In this document: piece by piece, positions 26,701-36,210 of the stretch | Numbering within the stretch: position 1 is the stretch's first letter | Layout: every line of letters starts with the position of its first letter | DNA from: Lepeophtheirus salmonis | Taxonomy: Eukaryota > Arthropoda > Copepoda > Siphonostomatoida > Caligidae | Assembly (NCBI RefSeq): GCF_016086655.4 | Contig: NC_052137.2 | Location: forward strand, 40,506,007 to 40,570,006 | Direction of reading: 5' to 3' | DNA: 64,000 nt | Program-made: the position numbers and the translations under genes | The notes under the pieces: generated by a model | Database searches by the model: none | Seen by the model: the letters and a program-made list of their open reading frames with translations, nothing else | Told to the model about the DNA's origin: nothing

Positions 26701-29318
26701 ATATGTTCATTGAATAAAATTATATTTATTTATTGTCTATTTTACTTATTTTATTATTTATATAAAGGTGTAATGTGTATGTACCCATAAAAGCACTCTT
26801 CGAGATTTAAACAAATATTAAAAATTACGTTCTTTTTTGTTTCGTCTTTCTGAGGGTCAAAGGTTAAGGTTATAGGTACATATATACAATCACGGTTACC
26901 TACTCAGTGCATGTACTTGCTTGTCTTTTATAAGAGAAGGTCGATAAACAATCATGTTTACAGTTATTTTGAAACTCAAATCTTGAACTTTTGTATAAAT
27001 ATATATCTTCTTTTTTTCTTTAAAAGTTACATTCAGACAACATCCTGGGCTCCAATTTACGGAGGGCTCACAGTGAAGAACTATTATCCGAAGTTTGCGT
27101 AGAAGAGGATGACGATTATGAGTGTCTCATTTCAAAGAAAAATGATTTTTACAAGGGTCTAAAAGTATCTGATCGACCTGTGCAAGGAGGCGGAGGAGAT
27201 GGTGAAAAATCCAGACGAACACGCAGAAATAGTGAAGGTGATGAATCATCTCTTCTTGAAGAGGATATCTTCGGTCCAAGACGCTTTCTAGGCGAGTTAG
27301 AAAATCAAGAAGTGGATGATAGTGAAAATATGACGAAGAAAACCCTTTCCAACTATTATTCCAAAAATCAAGTGGATTTACATAGCACCAATTCTGAATC
27401 TTGTAATGAGCAATCGGATCATAGATCAGATACATCTTCACAAAGACTTGATAAAAAAAGGTACACATGAGTTTGATTATAAATTAAACATAATTTGAAA
27501 AGATAAATATTACATTATAATGTATATTTCAGAATTAGTTCCTATGAAGATGACAAGAATGTATATGAAAATACTCTCATGGGGGGAGGGAATCCCAAAG
27601 AGATTATTCGTCCAATTCCTACAGGTCGTGGTATACCAATGAATCCATCCAATGAATCGTTTAAGAATCATTCATCCTATTTGCCCATTCCTACTCACTT
27701 TAATCATAACTCTCAACCACCAAATAATGGACCTGAGGAAGTTCGACAATACCGGAGAGAATTAAATAACGTCCAAAGGCAATTATTTCCTCCACAACAA
27801 GCTCCGTCCTTTACCAATAATTCAACATTTAATCGCCCTGTTGCACCACAAGTTGTATCATTTAATTCAAACTATCCAAGTCGGTCAATACGTCCTATGT
27901 GTAGGTTCTAGCTATTAGCAGGATTGGCTTTACTGAGAGCGAGGCCCGTAATTATAATGTCTTTGTTTTTTTGGGGGAACGGGGGTTGACAAGTTCATAT
28001 TTTTTAATAATCTTCAAAAGTATATTTTTTTCTCAGTAGACCTTTTGAATTAGTTTTTGTTCGATTAAGAAAAAATTAATAAAGATTTTGAATTTTTTTA
28101 CGACTTTTATATTTATTCGTATTAATATATTTTTGAATGAAAAATAGTCATTTTTGATCTTAAAAATGTCAATGTAATCACATTAATGAAATCTCACAGT
28201 ATGTCAACAGTAAATCAAATGTATCTCATAAACATTTTTTGACCTAAGAAATAACAATGTAATCATATTGATGACATCTCAGAGGCTTTTTGCATGTAGC
28301 ATCGAGCGAGTATACAGGGTGTAATATATAACTACTCCCTGATGTATCTCATATATATATATTTTTCTCTAAGAAATAATAATGTAGTCATATTAATGAA
28401 ATCCAATTGGTGTTTAGCATATAACATAGGAGTGTGTTAGCTAAAATGTGCCTATGTTGCGCTCTAGAGACTAGAGTACTCTCTAGCTCATCAGTTATAA
28501 TTTCATATTAATTCTGTTGGACGACGCCAAATAACTCCAGGGAATGCAGGTCACAACCGCTAGCACCTATATAATATATGTTTTGTATTTCTTAATTTAT
28601 CAAAAACAAAGTGACAACATTTATTTCACTTTTTGACACTTTTTCTACAGAAATTTTGTTTTTTAAACACCTTTTCTGTCAATCGCCACCCTTACGTACA
28701 ATACAAAGTCATCTATTTTTTACCTTAAAGCTAGGGTGCTCTCTATCTCTCTTAAAACCGGCACTGGCTCCAATAATACAGTTTTTCTGCAGAATTATTA
28801 TCTTAAATATAATTTTATCTTTTTAAGCTCCCCTTGATGAGGATGACTATGTTGGTCACAATGAGATTGTTGGAGAAAAAGAAGATTTTCATCGTCAACT
28901 ATTAAATATTCCTATGACCTCAGATGGCGGAGGTTCTCATGACTCCCATAATGATTCTGGTTACTCCACGCGTTTGGGATTTAGTGCTGGCCCCTCTCCC
29001 AGTCTGTCCGGTAGGTGATTTTAGAATACAAAACATTAATTTAACTGATTACTAATTTATCTTTGTATTTACATAGGAAGTCGTCCAGAAAGTAATGAAG
29101 GAGATCATCCTCACTATCAAAATACGAATGGCTCACATCTTTTATTAGACCCAATGGCTATTAATATGATTCCTCCAGAGATGGAGCAATTTAATCATCC
29201 AAGACAGAATTCGAATGGTCCATATCGAATTCACGAAATAAACCAACGACTACATAATGTGGATTTAAGATCTGGATGTGAAATTCAAAAGCAGGCACCC
29301 AAAGGAAGTCTTGTGTGA
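14640..29318 (+). CDS. dgo: Diego/diversin-like ankyrin repeat protein (ANKRD6 family), spliced, 5' incomplete
   Basis: Eleven exons: 14640-14741, 18976-19177, 19945-20043, 22992-23090, 24268-24702, 24762-24941, 26021-26278, 27027-27460, 27533-27900, 28828-29010, 29077-29318. All junctions are GT-AG with matching phases except the second donor (see findings). With that fixed, they give 866 residues to a TGA stop. About five ankyrin repeats (residues 1-180) come first, including HGNTSLHEAAWKGFSQ, which closely matches the ANKRD6 motif. A basic linker, a GEQYFLDLAGNIRK motif and a charged coiled coil (about 325-450), all placed as in ANKRD6, follow; the last 400 residues are Ser/Asn/Pro-rich and poorly conserved. 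In the family, Diego/diversin acts at the cell cortex in planar cell polarity and binds Dishevelled. No start codon or first ankyrin repeats were found upstream. Family assignment is strong; function is inherited from the family. Confidence 0.9.
14785..15095. repeat. Possible interspersed repeat with GAGCAGTGCCGGGAAC block
   Basis: It starts with TTTATTAATAAAGTAAAGCT and TGTCTG, a pattern also seen at 50078-50110 (TTAATAAAGCAAAGATTGTC). It ends with CTCACTCTGAGCAGTGCCGG and GAACTCCTGCTGATG. These words resemble mobile repeats common in arthropods, but I cannot define the ends. Confidence 0.4.
15138..15179. repeat. Perfect 18-bp inverted repeat hairpin
   Basis: TGTACATCAGGGTGCACT (15138-15155) and its exact reverse complement (15162-15179) flank the six bases GTATAT. 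It sits at the start of a repeat shared with 28160-28590. Confidence 0.9.
15180..15385 (+). repeat. Interspersed repeat (ATGTAACATCGAGTG family)
   Basis: CTTATTTTTATTTAAAACC, ACATGTAACATCGAGTGTG, GTTAAAGCTCAGC and GACTCAAGTCTC correspond to 28270-28590 and, in reverse, to 18020-18195. It lies in the dgo intron. Confidence 0.65.
16690..17320 (+). pseudogene. Mariner-like transposase relic with internal deletion
   Basis: Frame fragments include MNSPKKSM and YAKEINFSEGTIKNAVKRA, which resemble the helix-turn-helix region. They are followed after a deletion by LEVLKAFVVEHWDCMNFSYI and ICHSFRRCIKALIKVYGGYI, the typical C-terminal end of a mariner transposase. The catalytic DD(D/E) region is missing and stops are present. 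It lies in a dgo intron in the same orientation as the gene. Confidence 0.8.
17700..18195 (-). repeat. Interspersed repeat, fuller copy
   Basis: The 17700-18010 part matches 12907-13200 (GAGTTTTCTTTTCCT, ACATTTGGATGTTCTCATAA, TTATAATTTTAGGTC, GTAGAATTGAGGATCG). The 18020-18195 part matches 15240-15385 reversed and ends GCTCGATGCTACATGCAC. Taken together they look like one element about 500 bp long. Confidence 0.65.
18976..19177 (+). CDS. dgo: dgo exon: two ankyrin repeats, broken donor frame
   Basis: The exon begins after TTTTTTTAAG and codes HGNTSLHEAAWKGFSQ, then a second repeat with PLHLCCQNGHNE. As read it ends CAA T|GTAAG, one base out of phase with the next exon, which must start TAC GGA GAT. 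The A-run at 19167-19173 has seven A; with six, the exon would end in D-I-K-N-N with a normal donor. The ANKRD6 family also has K-N-N here. Confidence 0.88.
19265..19630 (-). repeat. Interspersed repeat, reverse copy of 3020-3260
   Basis: ACTTCATATGACGTTATTAT, GATATTCCCCATTTTGG and AACATAACTTACG are the reverse complement of the 3178-3240 block. GTTCGGTCATAAGAG and GAACCGATATTTTCTCAGAC form the degenerate part. Dgo intron. Confidence 0.55.
19945..20043 (+). CDS. dgo: dgo exon: one ankyrin repeat
   Basis: A 99-bp exon between TTTCAG and GTAAGT, coding exactly one 33-residue repeat starting YGDTPLHTSARYGHAGVVRI. An exon boundary at the repeat boundary is typical of ankyrin genes. Confidence 0.92.
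20655..21110 (-). pseudogene. Mariner-like transposase relic
   Basis: On the - strand GSFKKEWDDMSNDCIIKMCN and SFRTRREAIAAV give the C-terminal helices of a mariner transposase. Just before, in another frame, SLDYGIRGFVEGKA recalls the motif after the last catalytic acid. Stops and frameshifts throughout. Antisense to dgo in its intron. Confidence 0.8.
22992..23090 (+). CDS. dgo: dgo exon: one ankyrin repeat
   Basis: A 99-bp exon between TTTTTTTCAG and GTTAGT, coding a 33-residue repeat starting NGDTALHIAAAMGRRKLTKV and ending KETKNK. Same length and phase as the previous repeat exon, suggesting the two arose by exon duplication. Confidence 0.92.
24268..24702 (+). CDS. dgo: dgo exon: last ankyrin repeat and basic linker
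   Basis: 145 residues after TTTAATTAG. It starts QNETAMDIASRKNLIDIIQI, a half repeat that caps the ankyrin stack. An alanine-rich helix, then a basic stretch with FSSRRRRHSGG (a possible nuclear signal, unproven), and GEQYFLDLAGNIRK follow. The last motif is the recognisable ANKRD6 element after the linker. The donor is AAG|GTAATT. Confidence 0.92.
24762..24941 (+). CDS. dgo: dgo exon: conserved Cys motif and start of coiled coil
   Basis: 60 residues between TTTTCCCCAAG and GTACAG, only 59 bp after the previous exon. It codes GRDCVCSPLIKKMERRL, matching the family's cysteine-containing element followed by the helix that starts the coiled coil, then RIAHLERKTKDHL. Confidence 0.92.
25373..25700 (+). 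repeat. Interspersed repeat (GTCTGTTAG...AGGATTACGGCAAA)
   Basis: GGTTATGTTTTTACC, GTCTGTTAGACACAAGGATT and ACGGCAAAAGTTAGATAT are shared in reverse complement with 43215-43300. AAGGTCAAGG-type short words recur across the rest. It lies in the dgo intron before the coiled-coil exon. Confidence 0.6.
26021..26278 (+). CDS. dgo: dgo exon: coiled coil
   Basis: 86 residues between TTAATTATAAG and GTAAGT. Heavily charged and helical (RRALRERIAIERQQVL, LAAWLESKLTEIEKK), corresponding to the family's mid-protein coiled coil with its conserved tryptophan. Confidence 0.92.
27027..27460 (+). CDS. dgo: dgo exon: acidic, Ser-rich region
   Basis: Begins after TTTAAAAG with LHSDNILGSNLRRAHSEELL and ends AAA AAA AG|GTACAC in phase 2. 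It is acidic and serine-rich (VEEDDDYECL, RRNSEGDESS) with no recognised domain. It is placed in the gene by continuous phase and spacing. Confidence 0.85.
27533..27900 (+). CDS. dgo: dgo exon: Pro/Asn-rich region
   Basis: The acceptor TATATTTCAG joins to ISSYEDDKNVYENTL; the exon ends at ATG T|GTAGG in phase 1. Low-complexity sequence (SQPPNNGPEE, FPPQQAPSF), probably disordered. The donor was chosen because it alone keeps the next exon open. Confidence 0.83.
28140..28590 (+). repeat. Intronic repeat with tandem sub-units
   Basis: About three diverged units carrying AAGAAATAACAATGTAATCA, TATTGATGACATCTC and GTATCTCATA are followed by TGCATGTAGCATCGAGCGAG, so it belongs to the family at 15180-15385. 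It lies in the dgo intron 27901-28827. Confidence 0.65.
28828..29010 (+). CDS. dgo: dgo exon: acidic region
   Basis: Starts after CTTTTTAAG and codes PLDEDDYVGHNEIVGEKEDF, then a Gly/Ser/His-rich stretch ending in SAGPSPSLSG. The donor is G|GTAGGT, phase 1 to phase 1. Only one of the three frames is open. Confidence 0.83.
29077..29318 (+). CDS. dgo: dgo terminal exon
   Basis: Acceptor TTTACATAG; the exon codes SRPESNEGDHPHYQNT through to QKQAPKGSLV and the TGA stop at 29316-29318. The very C-terminus has no domain I recognise. AATAAA strings occur near 30235, but I cannot tell which ends the transcript. Confidence 0.83.
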
Positions 29319-29500
29319 TCTAGTCCATGGTTTTGCATTATATCCCTTATTATTCAAGCAAATGCATACATTCGTCATTCATAGATACATTTATTCCTAA
29401 TAAGCTCTATAATTCCTCGCATATATTAAGTAAATACATACTGGATGTTAGGGTGAGGTCGTTTTCCAAAAAACTCTTAAATTTTGGTAGATAACACCTT

Positions 29501-29528
29501 ACTTTTTTTTTTTTTTTGGGGGGGGGGG
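29501..29528 (+). repeat. Poly(T)-poly(G) tract in the dgo 3' flank
   Basis: About 15 T followed directly by about 11 G, downstream of the dgo stop. Such tracts are prone to length error in sequencing. Confidence 0.9.
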
Positions 29529-30631
29529 TACTGTATATGAATCTAGTGAATATTTTTAATGTAGTTTCATTTAAACATATTTACCTTCAGCACAAAGCCT
29601 ATACATTTTTGGAAAAAGTGACGTAAAACTCATTTTTTGTTTCTTTTTAATGTGTTTAACATTTGTTTCTAGCTAAATATACATATATGAAATGAATATA
29701 CAATTATTTGAAAAAAAAATAATATCATTTTTTCAGAACAAATCCATATATTACCAACAAATGGATGAGAGTGTACGAGTTTTTAATAGATATCTTATTA
29801 CAACATATATATTCATAAATGTATTTTTATAGTTCTTGTCACTTTTTTCGAAAATTGATAGGCTTTGTTGAGTACAAAGAAATATTAATATTAATATATT
29901 TCATTAAAATTGCACAAATATGCTCATCAAGATCATACACAGTACCAAAAAATTGGCTATACTTCTTTGGATAGAGTTTATGGCCCCTTTCTACACTAAT
30001 GGATTTATAAAAATCGTTTCAATTCAATTTTTTAAGACTTCCAAATTGCCTATATCAATGTAACTACGTTTTAACATGAGCATGTATCTTTCCCTACCTA
30101 CCATTTACCTTTAAAGTGCCTTAAATACATATAATCTCCATTAAGTTGTGTAAAATAATTTGTAAATATACCTACCTTCAATATATTATATTATTTATTT
30201 TTTGTAAAGATTAATCTTTTAAGGCTGTGAAGTACAAATAAAAAATAATTAATTCCCCTTGCATACTCCTCTTTTTTTATAAAAATAAAGAACATTTCAC
30301 TAATGATTAGTTTTTAACATTGGCCTGGGGGTTTGACATAGGCAATGAATCTTTTTTCAGGAGAAATTTTACTGACAATTCCGTGAATAGAGTTAGATTG
30401 GTATAAAAAACAACAACTAAAAAGACTGTAGTCCTATCAGCACGGTCTTAATGAAGTTTGTCAGTCCTAGAACAGGTCCTTATCGATCTTTTATTCGAAC
30501 TACAACAGCTGAAATGACGTAGTTACAAAGTCTTATAAGCTGCTTAACATAATCTCTTTCAAAGAGACAAGGTACCTCAATTTTAAAGTAGGAAGTATTT
30601 GCCTAGAACTTATTATTACAGGATCTAGCTA

Positions 30632-30832
30632 TCAATCATTATTTTCTTCGTTTTTATAATACTCAATCCTAGCTATAAGTGAAGAAGAAAGATAGTTAGG
30701 ATAATGGGACTGAAGGACCAACGTATTGACAGCAAGTCGGTTTTCATTCTCTGACAACCAGACTAAAGCCATTGTGTCTGATGTGTTGAAGACAGGAGGT
30801 GCAGATTTTGATGATTTTGTTATATTGGTCAT
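30632..30832 (-). CDS. Unrecognised 66-codon open frame
   Basis: ATG to TGA on the - strand, 66 residues, starting MTNITKSSKSAPPVFNTSDT and ending EYYKNEENND. The composition is balanced and not low-complexity, which is why it is listed. It has no membrane segment or motif I recognise. It lies alone in the gap between dgo and GTF3C1, near neither. It may be a small gene, a terminal exon or chance. Confidence 0.2.
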   Translation of the reverse strand: MTNITKSSKSAPPVFNTSDTMALVWLSENENRLAVNTLVLQSHYPNYLSSSLIARIEYYKNEENND

Positions 30833-31599
30833 TAGTCTTGATAAATATATGTTCTCATAAAACCTCTTGTTTAAATTTTACTCTTGAAAAATTGAAATAA
30901 TAAAATGTTTACCAGTAGATAAAATCAACCCATGAATCGAAGTATAATTACAATATGTTCCCAACACTAATGCTATTTTAAATGTTGAAGGTTCTCCTCT
31001 TTAAAGCAGTAGTTCATTTACCCCCAATCATGTAACAGGCAGTTGATATTAACAAGGAGTATTAATTAATTGAATTGTTCCATATGTAAGGGTGGTTGCG
31101 TTTGGTCAAATAGCTAACCATTTTGAGATTAGAAAAGAAAACCGGCTGTTGCAAATCCCCCATCTTCTTTCCTATTTTGATATTCATGATTTATTAATAA
31201 TTGTTGTACAACATCTCCCTCTAATAAAGACTATCTTATCTTAGTCCAATATTGAATAATACAATATGATTAATTTTATTGGCCAAACGCCTTAAAAAAG
31301 TTCCTTTTCAACCTGGATTTCAATTAATTGGATCTGTATCTATCCATTTTCCCTAAGAATTAATATTTTTCGATTTGGATATCCTAGCCACAAGCCTACT
31401 GATCCTCTCTTCATGTTCTGTTCAAGGGATCTCATCTTTCTGTGACTCACTCGGTTGATCTCATCTTCTTTAATGGAAGGATTGTTCATTGTACAGATAC
31501 CCCCAAACCATCAAAGTCTCTGATAGTGACTTCTGACCTCTACATTGCCAATGTATATTGTATTCAGTTCTAAGATTGGCCATGAACATTTTTTTCTGT

Positions 31600-31672
31600 T
31601 ACGTATTTGGCGTGTAACATTTTCGCCTTGAGACGTTCTCACCTTGTACTGTTTTGCCTTGCGACGTTTTCG
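31600..31672. repeat. Degenerate minisatellite (TTTTCGCCTTGAGACG)
   Basis: About four units of 15-18 bp: CATTTTCGCCTTGAGACG, TTCTCACCTTGTACTG, TTTTGCCTTGCGACG, TTTTCGCCTTAG. Confidence 0.75.
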
Positions 31673-32751
31673 CCTTAGATAATAATAGATGGTTTTTTTC
31701 TTCTTAGTTATGTAGGGTTGTAGTTGAATTTATTATCATTGCATTTACACTGGTGGGCCATGTGTAGGTATGCCCCTCACTTATTTAAAATTAATATAGT
31801 AATGCCAATTTTTTTTTGTAATAGGTAAACTAATAAATACATTTTATTTGGACTCTTACATAGGCTCAAAAAAAGAAATAATAATATCAGGTTCCTACCT
31901 ACTGCTAAGTTCTAGACTGTAGGATTACAAAATATTCACGAATGTTCGATACAATAAGTGAATATTTAAAGTGAAGGAAACAATCAATCTTAGAAATTTC
32001 CTAGATATTTCTAGTCAACTTTTCAATTAATTCAGACAGATTTGTAAAAGTCCTTGATCTAGCTATTCTCTAACAGGGGGATTTCATCTACACAGAGTAT
32101 ATCTCTTTGGAGATTTAACCTGACCAAATGAATTTCATACATGTATGAAATAATTCTTTATACAAATAATCATGAAATACAATTTTATAGGCCTTTGATG
32201 GAAACTCTCATAAATTGATAACTGTTTTTATACTATCTTCCTCCTATACATTGAGAGTTAAATATAAATAAACTGGAACCAATAAAATATTCTGAATCAT
32301 GTCACAAGTTATATATTTTTGAAATGGTTAATTTGGATAGATTTACTTATAATGATTCAGTACGGTTTCTTTTATTAGAGAAGTAAGGGTTAAATATGTT
32401 ACTATTTATTGATTTATACAATGGAAAGGGGTTTCTGACTGTTGTTCTATATATTGTACACTTCTTTACATACTCATTTTATGTGATTTGGAGGTCAATA
32501 AAGTGTTTGTGATTGTTCGAGAATCTGAAATAGTTCACTCAGCAACAATTTGTATTTCTCCAAAATGGAAATTGATGATATTCTTCTTCTGTATCTCTTG
32601 AGGAAAGGAACTTTGATGTAAGATGATATTGTCCGACACAAGTGTATACATTCTTGTCAATCATAGATTGATTCGGTTCTAATAGGCTGTGGAGAAAATT
32701 TTCTTGATGTTTTAGGAAGATTAGCCTACATCGTACATGTCAAACGTACAT

Positions 32752-33090
32752 GTCATTTTCATCCAATAATTTCACACAAGATTTTAAATAACACTGTCCC
32801 ACATCAAAAATGTAACAAAAGCAGTATATGCTCAACTTAATAGACTTTGATCCCCTGATTCAAAATATGGCCTTATTTGTTCTCTCAGAGCTTCGTGGCG
32901 TTCAGAAAACGGCCATACTTTTTTATTTTTGGCTATTTTTAAGTTTCAAAGCTGTTTTAAGCCCTCAGTTTTGAAGACAGGGATAAATTATGTTAATATA
33001 TTTTTAAACCGAATGTAAAAAAATTATAAAACCATTTTTAAAATATCTGTATCCTACTTATAACACAGAAAAGAGATTTATACTCTTACA
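32752..33090 (+). repeat. Left arm of fold-back element
   Basis: CCAATAATTTCACAC, CTTTGATCCCCTGATTC, AAATATGGCCTTATTTGTTC, GTTTCAAAGCTGTTTTA and CCTACTTATAACAC recur in reverse complement at 33610-33920. Confidence 0.82.
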
Positions 33091-33609
33091 TTACTTTAAA
33101 ATTCACTACTAAGAGTCATACCGCACATGCATCCTTATTTCAAGCTCATTGGACACAAAATGAATTTTAGCAGACCTCTAGTGTGAGAGTGATTCAAAAA
33201 GACGGGCATTCAAGGAAGTCCTGGGAACAACCTACTGGCCAGGGACAGTTCAGCAGGGATTATTTCCGTACATGCACTCTTCTCCATTGATGAACACCAA
33301 TACCGAATTCGGAATTATACACTCTCCGGATGGATTGCATTCCGCAATTTGGAAATTTCTCCCCCTATTTTTTCTTTTTCTCTCTCTTTTCTCGTTCTGT
33401 CTCTTTGTTTCTATCTCTTCTAGTTGGGGCATACCCATATATATGGACTTTTATTATGAGATCCATTCAAAAATGAGTTTTAACAACGATATAGAGCGTT
33501 TTTGGGAAGTTTTTTTCTTATTTAAAGTTTATACTTTCAGCTATTCAACAAGATATTTTTATACTTTTTGAATCTATTCGTCTTGAAGCTATGAAACTCT
33601 AAATAAAAA

Positions 33610-33920
33610 CCAACTATTTTGCGCTTTAGACAAAGATAACTCGTGTTATAAGTATGACGCAGCCGTTTTAACAATGGTTTTAGAATTTTTGACCATTCGG
33701 CTTTACAATATGTTAACATAATTTATTCCTATCTTTAACACCGAGGGCATAAAACAGCTTTGAACCTTAAAAATAATAAAAAATGTATGGCCTTTTTCTG
33801 AAGACCACGAGACTCTGAGAGAAAAAAATAAGGCCATATTTGGAATGAGGAGATCAAACTGTACTTTCTTGTTTTTGTGCATAAAAAAAAGTGTGATTCT
33901 ATTGGATATTGTAATCAATT
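33610..33920 (-). repeat. Right arm of fold-back element
   Basis: Reverse complement of 32752-33090 with moderate divergence. The 520-bp spacer (33091-33609) holds a short open frame but nothing recognisable. Confidence 0.82.
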
Positions 33921-35393
33921 GTTGAGATTGGCACTCCTCCTTGAACTGAAAACACACTTTTATTCTTCGGATACACGATTCAGGTGGCAAGTAAATAATA
34001 CCAGATTGTCTAAAAATTCAGGAGAGTATTTTCTTCCTTTTGTACTTACAGAGTAAAGGTGAAGTTGTTCTATAATAAAGCTTATATGATCTTTCGAATT
34101 AAAGTGTTGATGATGTTCTGCTTGTTCCAGTATCTCAATGGCATACTTTATGCTTGAAGCTAGTTTGGGTTCATTCTGTTTATTTTGAAATATGCTAAAG
34201 TGTTATTGATATCAAAATAACGGCTCTGACTCTTTCAAGAACATATATAATTTACTTCCGACAATAGATATAGGAAGTTCTTTTTTTTTTAAATTGAGAA
34301 AGAGAAGTCATTATTCACTTTTAAACCAAAAAAAAATGTAAGGAACAAGATCCTTTGATGAATGAGCAAAAAACATGACGAAGTCTTCAATATATATTAC
34401 CTTTGGGAAAACACGATTTATCCAGGTTTTTGCTTTATGTCCGTGAAATTTTTAATTTCATCTTCTTGAAATAAACTTTCAATTTTGTGAATTAAGACAA
34501 AGTCTATCTTGCTTTAATCTGAAAAAATAACAATGCACTTTAAACTACTTTGAAATATTAACATGCCTTTTCTAAAGTATAACTGTTTAGTAGAAGTAGA
34601 TAAAAGTGTTGTCCTTTTAGGATATGTTTGTTTTCTCAAGATATTTGGGATATCCGGAAATACGGTTCGAACAGCATCAAATTTTAATTTATATCGTTTA
34701 AGTGGACTATATATTTTTTGCCGAGTTGAATTTGTATCCGTTCTTTCATTAATAAAAATTATATAGGAAAATGCTTGTTACATATTATTGAATATTGATT
34801 TGGCTCCTTGTATTTTCTTCTGATGGAATTGACCCATACTTTTATGGTTCAGAATCTTTGGGATACTTATGTAGATAATCTTTTTCTACAACAATTTTTT
34901 TCTCACTATGATTTAAAGGAGTTTATTTCTTAGAATAACTAATCCTACAACCTGGAAAACAGCAAATCATTCTGTCTAAAATAATAAATGAAAATATCAA
35001 TTTATTAGAGGAAATTGTTAATAAATTCATTAAATAACTCCTGTGAAAATGTAATACATATATGGGATAGATATGTCTTATATTTCATTATGTAATTAAT
35101 GTCCGTAGAATGACACACAGTCTGTATTATAATAAAATTTATAATTGCCAAATAAAAGTAGATAAACAATTGTTGAAACAAATAAACGTTAATAACTTTA
35201 ACCAAGAAATCTCTAAGTACACACAAAACTAGAATAATCATTTGGAATGAATATAATTAATTATATAAAAAATGAATTATTCGTTTCTTCTTTGCACTCT
35301 TGTAAAACAAAACAAAAAGAGCTCGTTCCATATTCATTTCAGTGTTCCTTGAATAATGTTTGTCATCAAGGTAAATATATTATATTCGCTATG

Positions 35394-35650
35394 CCAGGGA
35401 TTCTCATCCTTTTTTTAGTGATGTACCACTCATCAAATATTCATTTAACCCAGGTACCCCTCCCCCTTACTCTTTCGAGAAAAAAACAATCAAAAATCCA
35501 GTTTTTCACAAATAAATTCAAAAAAATTTATAAAAAATTTCCAAATATTACATTTCTTGAAAAAAAGTTCAAATTCTTCCAAAATCTCCAGTACGCCCTT
35601 GTGTACTTCAAAGTACCTTTATACCTTGGTTTGTGATATGAGTACCCTAG
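35394..35650. mobile_element. hAT-like MITE (CCAGGGATTCTCATCC end)
   Basis: CCAGGGATTCTCATCCTTTT with TACCACTCATCAAATATTCA and CCCAGGTACCCCTCCCCCTT recalls the widespread CAGGGGTTCTCAACC hAT MITE type. The right side has GTACCTTTATACCTTGGTTT. The right end and target duplication are not resolved. A 129-codon open frame across it is fortuitous. Confidence 0.55.
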
Positions 35651-36210
35651 CTGTCATCACGCTTCATTCTATTAGCTGTAAACGGCTATAGGATGAAGGA
35701 AATTTACACAAACCCCACTCGCATAGGCAGCTCTGTGAAAATGAATGAGTCCCGTAATCGGACCTATATACAAAGAGGGACTCTAAAATTCGTTGGGGCC
35801 CCAACTAGGATATTTCTTTGAAAGAATTGACATGCACATCAATTGTTTTCCCTTGGGAGTACATTATTATTTATTTATTCTTGATTTTTTTTAGATTTAG
35901 TAGTATATAAGGTAAATTCGGTTTATTTATATCTCAGTTTATGGGAGGGAGGGACAAGCATTGTTTTTGGAGAGGCATGCCACATAGTGCCACCACAATT
36001 TACATACAAAATAGAAGTCGCAGCAGTCGGCTATTTTATCCTATACGAAGGGAGAATTAATATACTGTTTCACATATTATATAGAGAAAAAACATTAATT
36101 ATGGATATTATTTCTTTCCAAGGAATATCCGACTCAATATGGAGGAATATATAAATAAATAATTAAAAATATAAGATAATTTTACAAATTCTAGTTAAAA
36201 ATGCGATAGG

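Larger units (their letters stand above)
29319..36210. other. Gap between the convergent genes
   Basis: Holds the dgo 3' UTR side, a fold-back element, a degenerate minisatellite and a hAT-like MITE, listed separately. The segments 29530-30600, 31680-32750 and 33930-35390 show no gene or clear repeat. Scattered AATAAA or its complement could serve as poly(A) signals for both genes. Confidence 0.5.

Noticed and set aside
27127..27468. 113-codon open frame on the - strand
   Set aside because: It is the antisense shadow of a dgo exon whose + strand frame fits in phase with its neighbours.
33272..33571. 99-codon open frame on the + strand
   Set aside because: It lies in the spacer of a fold-back element, is overlapped by another frame on the opposite strand, and is a CT-rich low-complexity product.
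35247..35636. 129-codon open frame on the + strand
   Set aside because: It runs through a hAT-like MITE and a poly-Lys/Phe AT-rich stretch; the composition explains the open frame.
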